Below are positions 52,345 to 60,531 of a stretch of DNA of 64,000 nucleotides, piece by piece (position 1 is the stretch's first letter; each line of letters begins with the position of its first letter). A program made the translations under genes and the position numbers. This stretch comes from JAFGOG01 sp034429215. GTDB lineage: Bacteria; Chloroflexota; Anaerolineae; JAAYZQ01. The notes under the pieces are model-generated. The model searched no databases and had not been told where the DNA came from. It worked only from the letters and a program-made list of their open reading frames with translations. The stretch is taken from positions 62,001 through 126,000 of the forward strand of contig DAOUGI010000097.1 of assembly GCA_034429215.1 (NCBI GenBank). The letters run 5' to 3'.

Positions 52345-53475
52345 CTAAGGGAGAGGACAGGTCATCACCTGGGCCGCAGAGTTGAAGCAGATGAACACCT
52401 GGTAGCCCAGCTCGTCGAGCATCAGCGCCCCCACCCAGTCATTCGATTCGACGTGGGTGGCAAAAGTGACATAGGTCGTCTCTCCCGGCTGGATGGCTGC
52501 ATCATAGTCAAAGATACAGGTCGTCGGCATCTTGCCCTGGTAGGTAATGAACACGGGGTACCAGTCATCGGGGATGGTCTGGTTCGAATGGTTGGTCACA
52601 ACCAGCTCGATCGTAAAGCGCTTGACCGGGTCGCGGTCCCTGTAGGGGCCCTGGCAGCCATCGGGATTGCTGGGCCGGCCCCAGGGCTCGAACGCCGTCT
52701 TGTTGACGGCCACGCTGTAAGGCGGCTGCGGGTTGGCGGTGGGCTGTGGCGGCTGTGTGGTCTTGGTCGGTTGCGGCGGCCTGGCCGTCGGCGGCTTTTG
52801 AGTAGGATAGGGAGTGTAGGTGGGATAGGGCGTGTAGGTCGGCTGCGGCGTCTGCGTTGGCGTTTCGGTAGGGGTTGCGGTGGAGAGTGGGGTGTAGGTA
52901 GGGTAGGGGGTGTAGGTCGGCGGCACAGCGGACTGCGAGGTGGGCTCCGGGCTGGCCACCACCACGACCGGACCCTGCGTGGCGGCGACAGTGACCACTT
53001 GGGTAATCGGGCCGCTCTGGCTGCCGCCCTTGTCGCCGTTCAAGACCAGGATGATCGCCACAGCGGCCACGGCAACGGCAAGGACGCCGGCGATGCCCAG
53101 CAACCACCAGGTTAGCGAGGATCGCGCCGGGGCGTGCGCAGCTGCCCCGAGGCCGGGCGCAAGACCCTGTAGCTGACCGCCAAAGCTGAGGACGATCTTG
53201 TCACTCAACCCGAGCGTATCTCCGGGGTGCAGCACCGTCGGCTGGCTGATCTGCTGGTTGTTGACCCAGGTGCCGTTGGCGCTGCCCAGGTCGTGGACCA
53301 CCAGTGCATTGCCTTGCCAGGTGAGCTGGGCATGGTGGCGCGAGACCATCGAGTCGTTGATCACGATCTGGTTGTCTTGATGGCGGCCGATGGTGATAAC
53401 GTCGCCACGCAAAGGGTAGGAACTGCCGGCGTTTGGTCCCTGCTGCACAGTCAGGTACCAGGTAGTCTGCGTCAT
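52345..53475 (-). CDS. FHA-domain membrane protein with extracellular beta domain
   Basis: The 376-residue protein has an N-terminal FHA domain (ITIGRHQDNQIVINDSMVSR, HHAQL, LGSANGTWVNN) that should bind phosphothreonine. One membrane span follows (LLGIAGVLAVAVAAVAIILV), then a Pro/Thr-rich linker with PTYTPYPTYTP units and a C-terminal domain of about 120 residues (FEPWGRP, VVTNHSNQTIPDDWYP) with a beta-sandwich look. I infer a cell-surface sensor whose inner FHA domain docks on a Ser/Thr kinase target; an STK is encoded 2 kb away. GAAGGAGGCC precedes the ATG region. Confidence 0.85.
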   Translation of the reverse strand: MTQTTWYLTVQQGPNAGSSYPLRGDVITIGRHQDNQIVINDSMVSRHHAQLTWQGNALVVHDLGSANGTWVNNQQISQPTVLHPGDTLGLSDKIVLSFGGQLQGLAPGLGAAAHAPARSSLTWWLLGIAGVLAVAVAAVAIILVLNGDKGGSQSGPITQVVTVAATQGPVVVVASPEPTSQSAVPPTYTPYPTYTPLSTATPTETPTQTPQPTYTPYPTYTPYPTQKPPTARPPQPTKTTQPPQPTANPQPPYSVAVNKTAFEPWGRPSNPDGCQGPYRDRDPVKRFTIELVVTNHSNQTIPDDWYPVFITYQGKMPTTCIFDYDAAIQPGETTYVTFATHVESNDWVGALMLDELGYQVFICFNSAAQVMTCPLP

Positions 53476-53599
53476 TCAAGGCCTCCTTCTACCGGTACTG
53501 GTCTCCCGCAGTTTCGGGCTGCCGGGCGTGCCCGCCCCTGCGGCGTTGTACGGCACTCGGGAGCCCGGTCGGATCCACTCCAATACACTGCCCGGCCTC

Positions 53600-53627
53600 A
53601 TTATACGCAGACTCTTGAAAAGGGCAA
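53600..53627 (-). promoter_or_regulatory. Promoter of the FHA/beta-helix unit
   Basis: TTGCCC and TATAAT with a 16-bp spacer on the minus strand, leaving a leader of about 120 bases. Confidence 0.55.
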
Positions 53628-53666
53628 GTCTCACAGAACGGCGCCCAGACCGTCCGCCCGAAGCAC

Positions 53667-53695
53667 TTGCACAGCCAAGATAGCTGTGCTATACT
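53667..53695 (+). promoter_or_regulatory. Promoter of the DUF2177 gene
   Basis: TTGCAC and TATACT with a 17-bp spacer and the TGTGCTATACT element. Confidence 0.7.
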
Positions 53696-53736
53696 GGAGC
53701 CGGCAGGACATTTTTAGAAAGGGGAACAGAATCACA

Positions 53737-54138
53737 ATGGCTTACTACCTCAAGCTCTACCTGGCGACGCTCGTCGCCTTTTTCGCGGTCGATATAGTCT
53801 GGCTCACCCTTGTGGCCCGCACCTTCTACCGCAAGTACCTCGGCTTCCTGATGGCACCCAGCCCCAATTGGGCCGCGGCGATCATCTTTTACCTGTTGTT
53901 CATTGTCGGCATTCTGGTGCTGGCCGTCCTGCCCGGGCTGGAAGCAGGCTCGCTCAAGACCACCCTGCTGCGCGGGGCGCTCTTTGGGCTGGTCGCCTAT
54001 GCCACCTATGACCTGACAAACCTCGCCACGCTGAAAGACTGGCCCTTGATTGTCACCGTCGTGGACCTGATCTGGGGCACAGTGTTGAGCACAGTCGTGA
54101 GTCTTGCCGGTTACTATGCCGGCAAGTGGTTGAGTTAG
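53737..54138 (+). CDS. DUF2177-family membrane protein
   Basis: The 133-residue protein has four hydrophobic spans and the family segments VDIVWLTLVARTFYRKYLG, GALFGLVAYATYDLTNLATL and VDLIWGTVLSTVV. The function of DUF2177 is unknown. The start at 53737 is about 12 bases after AAGGGG; the longer frame from 53227 is a shadow of the FHA gene. A degraded second copy of its 3' end is found at 35052-35126. Confidence 0.88.
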   Translation: MAYYLKLYLATLVAFFAVDIVWLTLVARTFYRKYLGFLMAPSPNWAAAIIFYLLFIVGILVLAVLPGLEAGSLKTTLLRGALFGLVAYATYDLTNLATLKDWPLIVTVVDLIWGTVLSTVVSLAGYYAGKWLS

Positions 54139-54164
54139 CAACGGCGCCTCTCTAGCTGCACCCG

Positions 54165-54701
54165 CTAAGCCGGGAAAAAGGCGGTCCAGACAAAAAGGTC
54201 CAGCCCAGCCGTCTGGATGCAAAAGGCCACCGCCCCCGCGACGGACAGCCAATAAGCTATTGCCGGCCGCCGCGGCCTCAGGCCTATCAGCGCCAGGAGC
54301 AAGGCCACCCCGCTGAGCCCCACCAGGGCCAGTATTAGCCGGATGCTCAGCCACAGAAAGCTGCTCGGTTGCTGTACCATCGCCGCGGTCAGCGGCAGCC
54401 ACAGCGCCGATGGCACCAGGATCAGCAGGTACAACCCCTGGAACAGGCTATAGCCAAAGCGACCGGCGATCTGCGCCCGGTCCGGCTCTACGCGGACGAG
54501 CAGCAAGTAGGTGAAAGCGAAAAAGCCGGCGGCGCCCAGCACCATCGAGACGACATAGGCTGGCAGGAGCGACTGGGGCACGCCTCCCCACAGGCCGGCC
54601 CGGGTGGCGGGATCGACCGCCAGGACGTAGGCATAGCTGCTCAGCACGGCAATGCCCCCCAATAGCACGATAGCAGCCAACCTCTTTTTTTGTGGATGCA
54701 C
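54165..54701 (-). CDS. Hypothetical membrane protein (five TM segments)
   Basis: This 178-residue polytopic protein has a basic N terminus (HPQKKR) and five spans, with RFGYSLFQGLYLLILVPSAL in the middle. I do not recognise a family. I chose the GTG at 54701 because AGAGGTGAG precedes it and the upstream gene ends at 54706; ATG and TTG codons at 54716-54719 would overlap that gene. It is the last gene of the unit that starts at 57783. Confidence 0.6.
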   Translation of the reverse strand: MHPQKKRLAAIVLLGGIAVLSSYAYVLAVDPATRAGLWGGVPQSLLPAYVVSMVLGAAGFFAFTYLLLVRVEPDRAQIAGRFGYSLFQGLYLLILVPSALWLPLTAAMVQQPSSFLWLSIRLILALVGLSGVALLLALIGLRPRRPAIAYWLSVAGAVAFCIQTAGLDLFVWTAFFPA

Positions 54702-54705
54702 AAGC

Positions 54706-55083
54706 TCACCTCTCATCAACTTGGATCTGAGATCCCAGGGTCTCTAGGACCATTGCCAACTGTTCATTGAGCGCCTCGTACCCGGTTTCCTGGAGATGCA
54801 GCATATCCCGGCTATACTCCCGCCGAACCACACCTGATTCGTCGGCCAGCACAGCTGGCCAATCATAGGCCCGGGAGTCACCAAAAAACACCACCCGCAG
54901 TTGCGCCGTCGTGGGCGGTTGCGGATTAGAGCCGGCAGGGTAAAAGCTCAGACCCAGCGGATCCAGGGGAGCCGCGCTACCCTGCAAGTAGTAGCGCCTA
55001 GCCGCCACAAAGAGAAGCAGATTCAGCGCAACGGACAGAAGCAGAACGGTAGTCAAGACGATGACGCCGCGCCTGGCGTTCAT
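54706..55083 (-). pseudogene. SGNH hydrolase with internal deletion
   Basis: The 125-residue frame starts with a membrane anchor (GVIVLTTVLLLSVALNLLLF), then has block I of SGNH hydrolases, RVVFFGDSRAYDWPA, with the nucleophile Ser. After only about 15 residues it reads YSRDMLHLQETGYEALNEQL, block V with the catalytic Asp and His. The central half with blocks II and III (oxyanion Gly and Asn) is missing, about 100 residues. The frame remains open, so the deletion is in phase. I infer a non-functional esterase remnant. Confidence 0.65.
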
Positions 55084-55103
55084 GGTATATTGCGAACACT
55101 CCT

Positions 55104-57095
55104 CTACTGCCCTACACTGCTTTGCAGCGCCGCAAAGAACTCCCGGGCACCGTCAAACCGCTCGACCGGTTTTTTGGCCAATGCTCGGGTTATGGCCCGG
55201 GCAGTCGCGACCGGCAGCTCCGGCAGCAGTTGGCGTGGATCGGGCGGAGGTTGGGTCAGATGGGCGATCAGCAGCCCTCCCGGATTGGGATGTTTGAAGG
55301 GCAATTCACCGGTCAGCATCTGGTAGGTCAGGATGCCCAACGCGTACTGGTCGGCCCGCGCGTCGACATCGGCCGCCGATTGTATCTGTTCTGGGGCGAT
55401 ATAGTCAAAGGTCCCGACCACACCGCCAGTGTGGGTCATTCTGGTGTGGCTGCCCAGCAGCTTGGCGATCCCAAAATCCGTCAAGACCGCCCGCTCGCGC
55501 GCTCCATCTGGCACCAACATGACGTTTGATGGCTTGATATCACGGTGCACGATGCCCCGGCCATGCGCGTAATCGAGGGCGTTAGTAAGCTGATCCAATA
55601 TCGCCAGGCTCTCATCCAGAGATAGGCGGCCGCGCGCCTTCAGGCGATGGCCCAGGTCCTCGCCGGGCAGATATTCCATGACCAGGTAAGGCCTGGGCGA
55701 CTCATCATCAGTCTGCCCACTGTCCAGCACTCGGGCGATATTGGGATGGTCCAGGCTCGACATGAGCTGGGCTTCGCGGGCCATGCGGTGGCGATATTCC
55801 GGGCTGTCAACAGATTCGCCATGCAGCAGCTTGATGGCTACCCTGTTGCCGCTGGCAGGATGGGTGGCCTGGTACACCTCGGCCATGCCGCCGCGCCCGA
55901 TCAGTGTCAGATTTTGGTAATCGGCCAGGCGAACGGGCGGCAGGTTGGCCGGCGCCGGACTGGGTGCAGGGCGAGGCCGGTAGTCGATCTGGATATTGTA
56001 CAAGCCGCGGTCGACGAAACGCTGCAACCTCCGGCGGGCGGGCTGAAAGATCAACCCTGCCAGCGCTGCGGTGATGGCGATGGCAATCGTGGTTGCCTGG
56101 CCCGGAACAAACAGAGAGACCAGGTACAGCACGCCCACGAACAAGCAGGCCAGGCCCAGGCTGAGCGAGCCATACACCAGCGAGCGGTTGACAATGAACT
56201 CAACCCCCCACAGCCGGTAGCGCAGCACAGAGAATGCCAGCAAGAGCATAAAGACCAGGCGAGATAGGTAATAGGCCAGGCGTGCGGCGGAAAAGAGAAG
56301 GGGAGCGCTGCCCGGATCCTCACTCCAGGAGGTGGGCAACTGGTAGGTAAGCAACTGGTAGGCAATCTGCACCACCACCAACTGGATAACGCCATATAGG
56401 ATCAGACGGGTCTGCTGGCGCTGAATTAGGCTGTCGGTGCGGCGATAGCGGTACACCTGGGCCCAAACGCCCAGCCCAAAGACCAGCATTTGGAGCGTGC
56501 CCCACACCGGCACGGGCAGGCTGTAGATGTGAATTTGCGGCACCAGGGCTCCGATACCCATCCAACCGACCCAGACCAGAGCCGGCCAGCGCATCCAGCC
56601 TGGAACAAAACGCCCATCGGGAAACAGGACCGGGAGGACAATGCCGGCTGAGAGGGCGATCGAGTTGACGACTCGGGAAACCGTTTCTTTGAGCGGCGAT
56701 GCCCATGGGTTCACGTCGACGATCCCCAGGCTGACGACGCCTATGAGGGTGATGATGGCCATGGAGGTTAGTATCGCCACGCCGTCGTCCCGCTGGCGCC
56801 ACACCACCAAGCTGCCGAGGCCAAGCGCCGACAGGGCGATGGCTAATTGCAGTGGAACCAGAAAAGTGGCATAGAACTGGCTGACTTGAGGCGAGACCAG
56901 ATATGTTCCGCCCAGTTGGTCGGCCGGATAGGCAAAGACGGCATAAAAGTCACTGACCAACACGCCAACCGAGATCACCACGGTCGCTGCCCACACGGCT
57001 TGGGCCAAGCGCAATGCTGGTCCGGCCAGCTTGCGCCCAAACTGGCTGGACGTGCTTGGGGTCTGTGGTGAGGGCTGGGACATGCCGTATGCCAT
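55104..57095 (-). CDS. Membrane-anchored Ser/Thr protein kinase
   Basis: The 663-residue protein has an N-terminal half with about nine hydrophobic spans, ending in YRLWGVEFIVNRSLVYG and a span pair, a layout I know from sensor histidine kinases of Chloroflexota. Then comes a PknB-type kinase domain: GRGGMAEVYQA, VAIKLL (Lys), HRDIKPSNVM, DFGIAKLLG and APEQIQSAADVDARADQ. All catalytic residues are present. The FHA protein encoded 2 kb away is a possible phosphothreonine reader. The start at 57095 (or Met 57083) is uncertain. Confidence 0.87.
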   Translation of the reverse strand: MAYGMSQPSPQTPSTSSQFGRKLAGPALRLAQAVWAATVVISVGVLVSDFYAVFAYPADQLGGTYLVSPQVSQFYATFLVPLQLAIALSALGLGSLVVWRQRDDGVAILTSMAIITLIGVVSLGIVDVNPWASPLKETVSRVVNSIALSAGIVLPVLFPDGRFVPGWMRWPALVWVGWMGIGALVPQIHIYSLPVPVWGTLQMLVFGLGVWAQVYRYRRTDSLIQRQQTRLILYGVIQLVVVQIAYQLLTYQLPTSWSEDPGSAPLLFSAARLAYYLSRLVFMLLLAFSVLRYRLWGVEFIVNRSLVYGSLSLGLACLFVGVLYLVSLFVPGQATTIAIAITAALAGLIFQPARRRLQRFVDRGLYNIQIDYRPRPAPSPAPANLPPVRLADYQNLTLIGRGGMAEVYQATHPASGNRVAIKLLHGESVDSPEYRHRMAREAQLMSSLDHPNIARVLDSGQTDDESPRPYLVMEYLPGEDLGHRLKARGRLSLDESLAILDQLTNALDYAHGRGIVHRDIKPSNVMLVPDGARERAVLTDFGIAKLLGSHTRMTHTGGVVGTFDYIAPEQIQSAADVDARADQYALGILTYQMLTGELPFKHPNPGGLLIAHLTQPPPDPRQLLPELPVATARAITRALAKKPVERFDGAREFFAALQSSVGQ

Positions 57096-57135
57096 CACGG
57101 CAGGATGCTCCACACCTTGCTTGGAAAACCAGACA

Positions 57136-57783
57136 TTATCCGCCCTTTGCCTCGAGCAGAGCGATGATCCGGTCGAGCTTTTCAAACAGGGCCGGCCACG
57201 GATCGACGGGCGGTTCGACCGGTGGCTCGACGGGTGGCTCAACCGGCGGCTCGACGGGTGGCTCAACCGGTGGCTCAACCGGTGGCTCGACCGGCGGCAC
57301 ATCCAGGTCCACAAGCTGGAAAACGACGTCAATGTGGCGGTGGTTGGTGCCGCCCAGCATGCCCAGGCCGCTGACAAAATCGGACTGCCCCTTTAGATCG
57401 GCCACCCACACGCCACTTGCTCCGCCGGCCGGCGGAAAGTAATAGTCGCCGTGCCCCATGCCAAAGCCAATGTCGCCAGAGTAGTTAGTCGGGCCGAATA
57501 CGCCGCGCTTGCGCCACTGGCTGACCTCGTCGCCCCACCCCGGCAACTTGGGGGCATCGGGCCACCAGCGGACCACGCCCACACCGCCCATCGGCTTGCC
57601 CTCCTGATCGACCACCTGGACTATCTGGACGGCCGCGCCTTCGACATCCTGGAGCTTGACGACCCGAAAAACCTTGCCGGTGGTGGAGCCGGCTCGCTCC
57701 AGGTTGATCGCGCCCAAGTTGGCGACGAGCCAAGCCCAGTCATGCTCCTGGCCCTGTTGGTCGAAAATCTTGGGATCTCCCAT
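57136..57783 (-). CDS. Hypothetical protein with PPVE-repeat linker
   Basis: The 215-residue protein has an N-terminal beta-rich domain of about 150 residues (VFRVVKLQDVEGAAVQIVQV, GDIGFGMGHGDYYFP, LGMLGGTNHRHIDVVFQLV). Similar domains occur in other Chloroflexota hypothetical proteins. A (PPVE)8 linker and a short helical tail (FEKLDRIIALLEAKGG) follow. There is no signal peptide. The STK gene starts 40 bases downstream. GAGGAG precedes the ATG. The function is unknown; the tail could trimerise. Confidence 0.65.
   Translation of the reverse strand: MGDPKIFDQQGQEHDWAWLVANLGAINLERAGSTTGKVFRVVKLQDVEGAAVQIVQVVDQEGKPMGGVGVVRWWPDAPKLPGWGDEVSQWRKRGVFGPTNYSGDIGFGMGHGDYYFPPAGGASGVWVADLKGQSDFVSGLGMLGGTNHRHIDVVFQLVDLDVPPVEPPVEPPVEPPVEPPVEPPVEPPVEPPVDPWPALFEKLDRIIALLEAKGG
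57205..57300. repeat. 12-bp minisatellite, eight units
   Basis: Eight 12-bp units (GACCGGTGGCTC type, with A/G and C/G variants) encode the Pro-Pro-Val-Glu linker of the overlapping gene on the minus strand. Confidence 0.9.
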
Positions 57784-57912
57784 AGTCTCACTCCTCTTGC
57801 AAGAGCCTTCCCCTCACCCCTACCCTGCTATCCTGCGGGTTGCACTGTACAGCAATCTCCCCCAAAGGATCGGGACAACCCCCACAGGGGGAGGAGACAG
57901 AACGACAAACTG

Positions 57913-57941
57913 AGTATACTGCAAGATGAGGATTTTGTAAA
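57913..57941 (-). promoter_or_regulatory. Promoter of the PPVE-STK unit
   Basis: TTTACA and TATACT with a 17-bp spacer on the minus strand; the leader of about 120 bases contains a C-rich palindromic repeat like that near 3600. The 304-bp stretch 57784-58087 holds only this and the two regulator promoters. Confidence 0.6.
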
Positions 57942-57964
57942 GCGCCACGAATAAGTGCCGGTCG

Positions 57965-57993
57965 TTGCGATTCTCGGCAGGCTGTGCTATACT
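57965..57993 (+). promoter_or_regulatory. Upstream promoter of the response regulator
   Basis: TTGCGA and TATACT with a 17-bp spacer and TGTGCTATACT. It is the first of two candidate promoters of the regulator gene. Confidence 0.7.
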
Positions 57994-58026
57994 GGGATGG
58001 CGGCAGGGCTGAGGCGAAGGGCGTTT

Positions 58027-58081
58027 TGCGACAAAGGTGCGACACTTTCGCCATAACCTGACGACAGATTGCCGGTATAAA
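58027..58081 (+). promoter_or_regulatory. Operator repeats and -10 of a second regulator promoter
   Basis: TGCGACA at 58027 and 58038 and GACGACAG at 58060 precede TATAAA at 58076, which has no -35 hexamer. The last repeat ends eight bases before the -10. Offsets (0/11/33) and the eight-base gap are identical at 60453-60507. The -10 is so close to the ATG at 58088 that the transcript would be leaderless. Confidence 0.6.
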
Positions 58082-58087
58082 AGAGCT

Positions 58088-58786
58088 ATGACAACGATCC
58101 TGCTCATCGAAGATGCGCTTGACCTGGCCGGGGTGGTGCGCCGCGAGTTGGAAGCGGAAGGCTACCGGGTGGAGCATGCCGCCGACGGCATGGCAGCTCT
58201 GGAGATGTTCGGCCAACACACACCCGACCTGGTGATCCTCGACTGGATGCTGCCCAAGCTGGACGGGCTGGAAGTGCTGCGCCGGCTGCGAGCGACTTCG
58301 GCCGTGCCGGTGTTGATGCTGACCGCTCGCGGAGAAGAGACTGACCGCGTCGTCGGCCTGGAGCTGGGTGCCGACGACTATTTGACCAAGCCGTTCAGTT
58401 TGCGCGAGCTGGTGGCCCGTATCCACGCGCTGTTTCGCCGCATCCAGCATGTCCAAGAGATCCTCGCCGCCGACCGCTCGGCAGACGCCACACCGCTGAA
58501 CTATGGCTCTTTGCGCCTCGATCCCGAAGCGTACCAGGCCACTCTGCAGGGAGTTCCGCTCGATCTGACCCGCACCGAGTTTGACCTGCTGCGCCTGTTG
58601 CTGCGCAATCCGGGCCGGGCGTTCAGCCGATCATACCTGCTGGACACTATCTGGGGCGTGGATTACGTCACGGGCGACCGGTCGGTGGACAATGCCGTTC
58701 TGCGGCTGCGGAAAAAGCTCGGCCCGCTCGAGGACGCGATCGAGACGGTGTGGGGCGTGGGCTACCGCCTGCGGCCGGAATCATAG
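58088..58786 (+). CDS. OmpR/PhoB-family response regulator
   Basis: The 232-residue protein has a receiver with acidic residues IEDALD, phospho-acceptor Asp in VILDWMLPKLDG, Thr in LMLTAR and Lys in DYLTKPFS. A winged-helix OmpR domain (DLTRTEFDLLRLLLRNPGR, then VDNAVLRLRKKL) follows. Its kinase gene starts two bases downstream. The repeats upstream of its own start and of the ABC transporter genes are candidate binding sites. Confidence 0.93.
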   Translation: MTTILLIEDALDLAGVVRRELEAEGYRVEHAADGMAALEMFGQHTPDLVILDWMLPKLDGLEVLRRLRATSAVPVLMLTARGEETDRVVGLELGADDYLTKPFSLRELVARIHALFRRIQHVQEILAADRSADATPLNYGSLRLDPEAYQATLQGVPLDLTRTEFDLLRLLLRNPGRAFSRSYLLDTIWGVDYVTGDRSVDNAVLRLRKKLGPLEDAIETVWGVGYRLRPES

Positions 58787-58788
58787 GC

Positions 58789-60366
58789 ATGACCATGAAG
58801 CGAGCGCGTTTTTTGCTCGGCGCCAATCCTGTCCAGGCCATTGGCGAGGCGTGGTTGATCGGCCTGTTGGTAGCGCTCGGGCTTGCGCAGCTCGTGGGGC
58901 GGGTGACGCACTTTGCGCTGGACAACGGCATGGTCATGCTGTGCGGGCTGAGCGGGATGTGGGCGGTGCTGCGGACGCGGCTGCCGGGGGGAGGCCGTTT
59001 TCGCCATCTAGTCTATGAAGCAATGACCGGGCTGGCGTTGAGCGGTGCGATGCTGGCGCTGCGCTTGCCGGTGCGCGCGCTTGGCATAGAGACGATCTGG
59101 ACCCAAGCGGACTGGGGCACGACGATCGCATCCTTGCTGCTGCTCGGCACCGGCGCCGGTTATGTGATGGCGCGGGTTGCGCTGCGCGTGTGGCTGGCAT
59201 GGGACAGCCTCCGCCGGCAACGGATGCTGTGGTCATTGACCCATGCGCACCTGGTGGTAGTGGTGTTGACGAGCGTATTGGGTGCGATCCTGCTCTTTGT
59301 TGCCTCTCCGTACGCCCGCGAAGCAGCGACAACACCGATCGAGAATACAGGCGCACTGGCGACCTTGGTCGGCGAGTTCCTGCTGCGCATCTTTCCCACC
59401 GTCGCCGTGCTAGTGATCTGGGTCGGGCTGAGCCTGGCCGTGCTGCTGCCGCCATCGGCGATCTTTTCCTTCCTGGTGGCGCGCCGGACCACGCGCCGGC
59501 TCGACGCCCTGGCCGCGACGGCCAAGGCGCTGCGCCAGGGCGACTATGCCGCGCGTGTCCAGGTCAAAGGTCAGGACGAGGTGGCACACCTGCAGGCAGA
59601 CTTTAATGCCATGGCCGACGAGCTGTCGCGCACGATGGCCGATCTTCAGGTCCAGCGCGACACGGTGACGCAATTGCTCGACGCCCGCCGAGAGATGATG
59701 GCGAGTGTGTCACACGAGCTGCGCACGCCGGTTGCCACCGTGCGCGCCCTGCTGGAATCGAACCTGGCGCGGCGCGGCGGCGAGTCGCCGGCGGCCATAC
59801 AACACGATCTGGAAGTGATTGATGGCGAGATGGTGCGGCTGCAGAGGCTGATCGACGATCTGTTTCTGCTGGCTCGTGCCGAGGCAGGCCGGCTCGAGCT
59901 CGATTGCCGGCCCACCGATGTGGCGGCAACCGCCCAACGAGTAGTGGACGCGCTGGCGCCGCTGGCGTGGCAGGCCGGCCGCGTGACGGTGATCGCCGAT
60001 CTGCCTGCCGGGCTGCCGCCGGCCAGCGCCGATGCGGAGCGGCTGGGCCAGGTGCTGGCCAATCTGGTGCGCAACGCAGTCCGTCACACCGAGCCGGGTG
60101 GGATCGTCGCCGCGGCGCTGCGGTCTGAGCCAGATGCGGTAGTGCTGGAAGTGCGTGATACCGGTACGGGCATCCCACCAGACGAGCTGCCGCACATCTG
60201 GGAGCGATTTTATCGCGGCGGGGAGGATCGCGCCAGAACCGGCGACGGTGCGGGCCTCGGCCTGGCGCTGGTGAAGGAGCTGACCGAGGCGATGGGCGGC
60301 AGTGTGACAGTGGAAAGCATCGTAGGCCAGGGGAGCTGTTTCACCGTGCGGCTGCTGCAAGTCTGA
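58789..60366 (+). CDS. Membrane sensor histidine kinase (HAMP type)
   Basis: The 525-residue kinase has about six hydrophobic spans in its N-terminal 230 residues, a HAMP region (RRTTRRLDALAATAKALRQG, DEVAHLQADFNAMADEL), H-box SVSHELRTPVATVRALLESN and HATPase boxes (LVRNAVRHTEPGG, DTGTGIPPDE, GAGLGLALVK). The sensing part consists of membrane helices with only short loops, as in intramembrane-sensing kinases of peptide-antibiotic modules. It partners the regulator ending two bases upstream. A terminator follows. Confidence 0.92.
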   Translation: MTMKRARFLLGANPVQAIGEAWLIGLLVALGLAQLVGRVTHFALDNGMVMLCGLSGMWAVLRTRLPGGGRFRHLVYEAMTGLALSGAMLALRLPVRALGIETIWTQADWGTTIASLLLLGTGAGYVMARVALRVWLAWDSLRRQRMLWSLTHAHLVVVVLTSVLGAILLFVASPYAREAATTPIENTGALATLVGEFLLRIFPTVAVLVIWVGLSLAVLLPPSAIFSFLVARRTTRRLDALAATAKALRQGDYAARVQVKGQDEVAHLQADFNAMADELSRTMADLQVQRDTVTQLLDARREMMASVSHELRTPVATVRALLESNLARRGGESPAAIQHDLEVIDGEMVRLQRLIDDLFLLARAEAGRLELDCRPTDVAATAQRVVDALAPLAWQAGRVTVIADLPAGLPPASADAERLGQVLANLVRNAVRHTEPGGIVAAALRSEPDAVVLEVRDTGTGIPPDELPHIWERFYRGGEDRARTGDGAGLGLALVKELTEAMGGSVTVESIVGQGSCFTVRLLQV

Positions 60367-60404
60367 AAGAACAGTCGGCCGGCTAGATCACGGCGCTGGA
60401 ATGA

Positions 60405-60434
60405 GCGCGGCAGGAATGCCGCGCTTTTGTTTTT
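60405..60434 (+). terminator. Rho-independent terminator after the histidine kinase
   Basis: GCGCGGCA pairs with TGCCGCGC around GGAA, followed by TTTTGTTTTT. Confidence 0.85.
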
Positions 60435-60452
60435 CTACGATCGGACCTGATC

Positions 60453-60507
60453 TGCGACAGACTTGAGACAGGCCGCTGATATGGATGCGACAGGTCAGTA
60501 GTACACT
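60453..60507 (+). promoter_or_regulatory. Operator repeats and -10 of the ABC transporter promoter
   Basis: TGCGACAG at 60453, TGAGACAG at 60464 and TGCGACAG at 60486 precede TACACT at 60502 by eight bases; there is no good -35. The same spacing (0/11/33) occurs before the response regulator gene. All repeats lie on one helical face, as expected for OmpR-family activators. Confidence 0.65.
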
Positions 60508-60531
60508 GGAGCCAAGGAGGTAAAGGACAAG

